Of a stretch of DNA of 64,000 nt, positions 63,430-64,000 are shown piece by piece. Made by a program: the position numbers and the translations under genes. The first letter of the stretch is position 1; each line of letters opens with the position of its first letter. This stretch comes from Isoetes taiwanensis. Lineage: Eukaryota > Streptophyta > Lycopodiopsida > Isoetales > Isoetaceae. The notes under the pieces were generated by a model. It was not told the DNA's origin, searched no databases, and saw nothing but the letters and a program-made list of their open reading frames with translations. The stretch is taken from positions 4,808,792 through 4,872,791 of the forward strand of contig JAJEKV010000017.1 of the NCBI GenBank assembly GCA_021234155.1. The letters are read 5' to 3'.

Positions 63430-64000
63430 CCAATATCTTTCCTCTCATGAGTTCCAGCAAAATTATTTAACAGTACAGCTCTTGCTGTTACATTCAAAGG
63501 ATCCAATTTAACAACAAATTGAGCCACACGTCTTCCTATATCAATGTTGTGAAGACGTTTGCATGCATCAAGCAGTGTCAACCATAAAACAATATCTGGC
63601 AGAAAAGGCATTTGGTTCATCAAGTCCTCTGCAACATTCAGCAATGGCTCGACAAAGGAGATTAATCAAGCATCCAAAATGCTCCACTGTTGATGAGGTA
63701 CCATATTCAATTCCTATGGACATAAAATACTGACATCCTTCAACCATTGACCCAACAATGTTGAAACCTGCTAGAAGACTGATCAATGTGATCTTGTCTG
63801 CACTCTGTCCTTCTCGTTGCATTTGCTTAAAAAGGTTGAGGGCAACTTGGCCATGTCCGTGTTGCACATACGCAGCAAGAATAGTATTCCATGATATCAG
63901 ATCTCGTTCTCGCATCTTATCGAACATCCTGTGTGCATTCTGCAAGCTGGCGCACTTTATATACATACTAATAAGGGAATTTCCATCATCAACATCTGAC
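63430..64000 (-). pseudogene. PLS-type PPR protein fragment (frameshifted, runs off the window)
   Basis: The minus strand from the window edge reads SLISMYIKCASLQNAHRMFDKM, RDLISWNTILAAYVQHGHG and ALNLFKQMQREGQSADKITL, then MVEGCQYF and TVEHFGCLINLLCRA. After a frameshift near 63640 it reads AEDLMNQMPFLPDIVLWLTLL, DACKRLHNIDIGRRVAQFVV and KLDPLNVTARAVLLNNFAG. These are L, S and P motifs followed by an E-type motif of plant organelle RNA-editing or RNA-binding PPR proteins. No DYW domain follows. The frameshift and loss of homology after about 63440 indicate a pseudogene, unless the shift is a sequence error. Confidence 0.8.

Overview
The window is nuclear DNA of a land plant. It holds plant-type LTR retrotransposons (one with the initiator-Met primer-binding site), L1-type LINEs, Helitron-like and MITE-like DNA elements, a PLS-type pentatricopeptide-repeat (PPR) fragment, and many eukaryotic tRNA-His(GUG) genes with A and B boxes but no encoded CCA. 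I see no operons and no intact single-copy host protein gene. Heavy retroelement nesting, a PPR of repetitive style and an L1-type ORF1 fit a large seed-free plant genome such as a fern or lycophyte; that placement is a guess.

Layout. 1-5340: decayed Tat-like Ty3/gypsy element (gag, protease, an extra RNase H placed before the RT, RT, RNase H, integrase), followed to about 9640 by A/T-rich non-coding DNA with tandem repeats. 9650-18199 and 18652 to about 33440: two copies of one segment. Each begins with a roughly 2-kb Helitron-like element (H1) carrying exon-like host fragments, followed by a tandem array of tRNA-His genes. The second H1 is split exactly in its 5' terminus by two more Helitron-like elements (20643-22569 and 22570-24441), each filled with 1.6-1.75 kb of nearly pure pyrimidine. 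The second array is interrupted by a LINE tail (27490-28312) and a foreign fragment (31511-32411), and ends in an inverted arm (34298-35036). I count 30 tRNA-His loci: about 22 near-complete, the rest truncated or with damaged stems.

35040-54730 is one minus-strand L1-like LINE broken twice. An antisense, LTR-less gypsy gag-protease-RT fragment (36456-38068) sits inside the RT domain. A 13.3-kb LTR element (38526-51842) sits between endonuclease and RT; it has 1.7-kb LTRs, a primer-binding site and a polypurine tract, but I recognise no gag or pol in it, so it looks like a non-autonomous LARD. The LARD contains a 1.7-kb Harbinger-like element (46734-48450) and a family of 67-bp palindromes. 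55015-55760 is a CACTA-like end; 57308-57527 is a GDSL-lipase-like remnant; 58400-61660 is a second, plus-strand, 5'-truncated LINE with poly(A). 62200-62990 has two more abutting Helitron-like ends. 63430-64000 is a frameshifted PPR fragment running off the edge.

Nothing here works as a pathway. The functional candidates are the intact tRNA-His genes. The rest records how the locus grew: an array formed by unequal exchange, copied together with a Helitron, then used as a landing site by other elements. Several defects seen between repeat copies cluster at CAG/CTG sites and may be base-calling errors rather than mutations.
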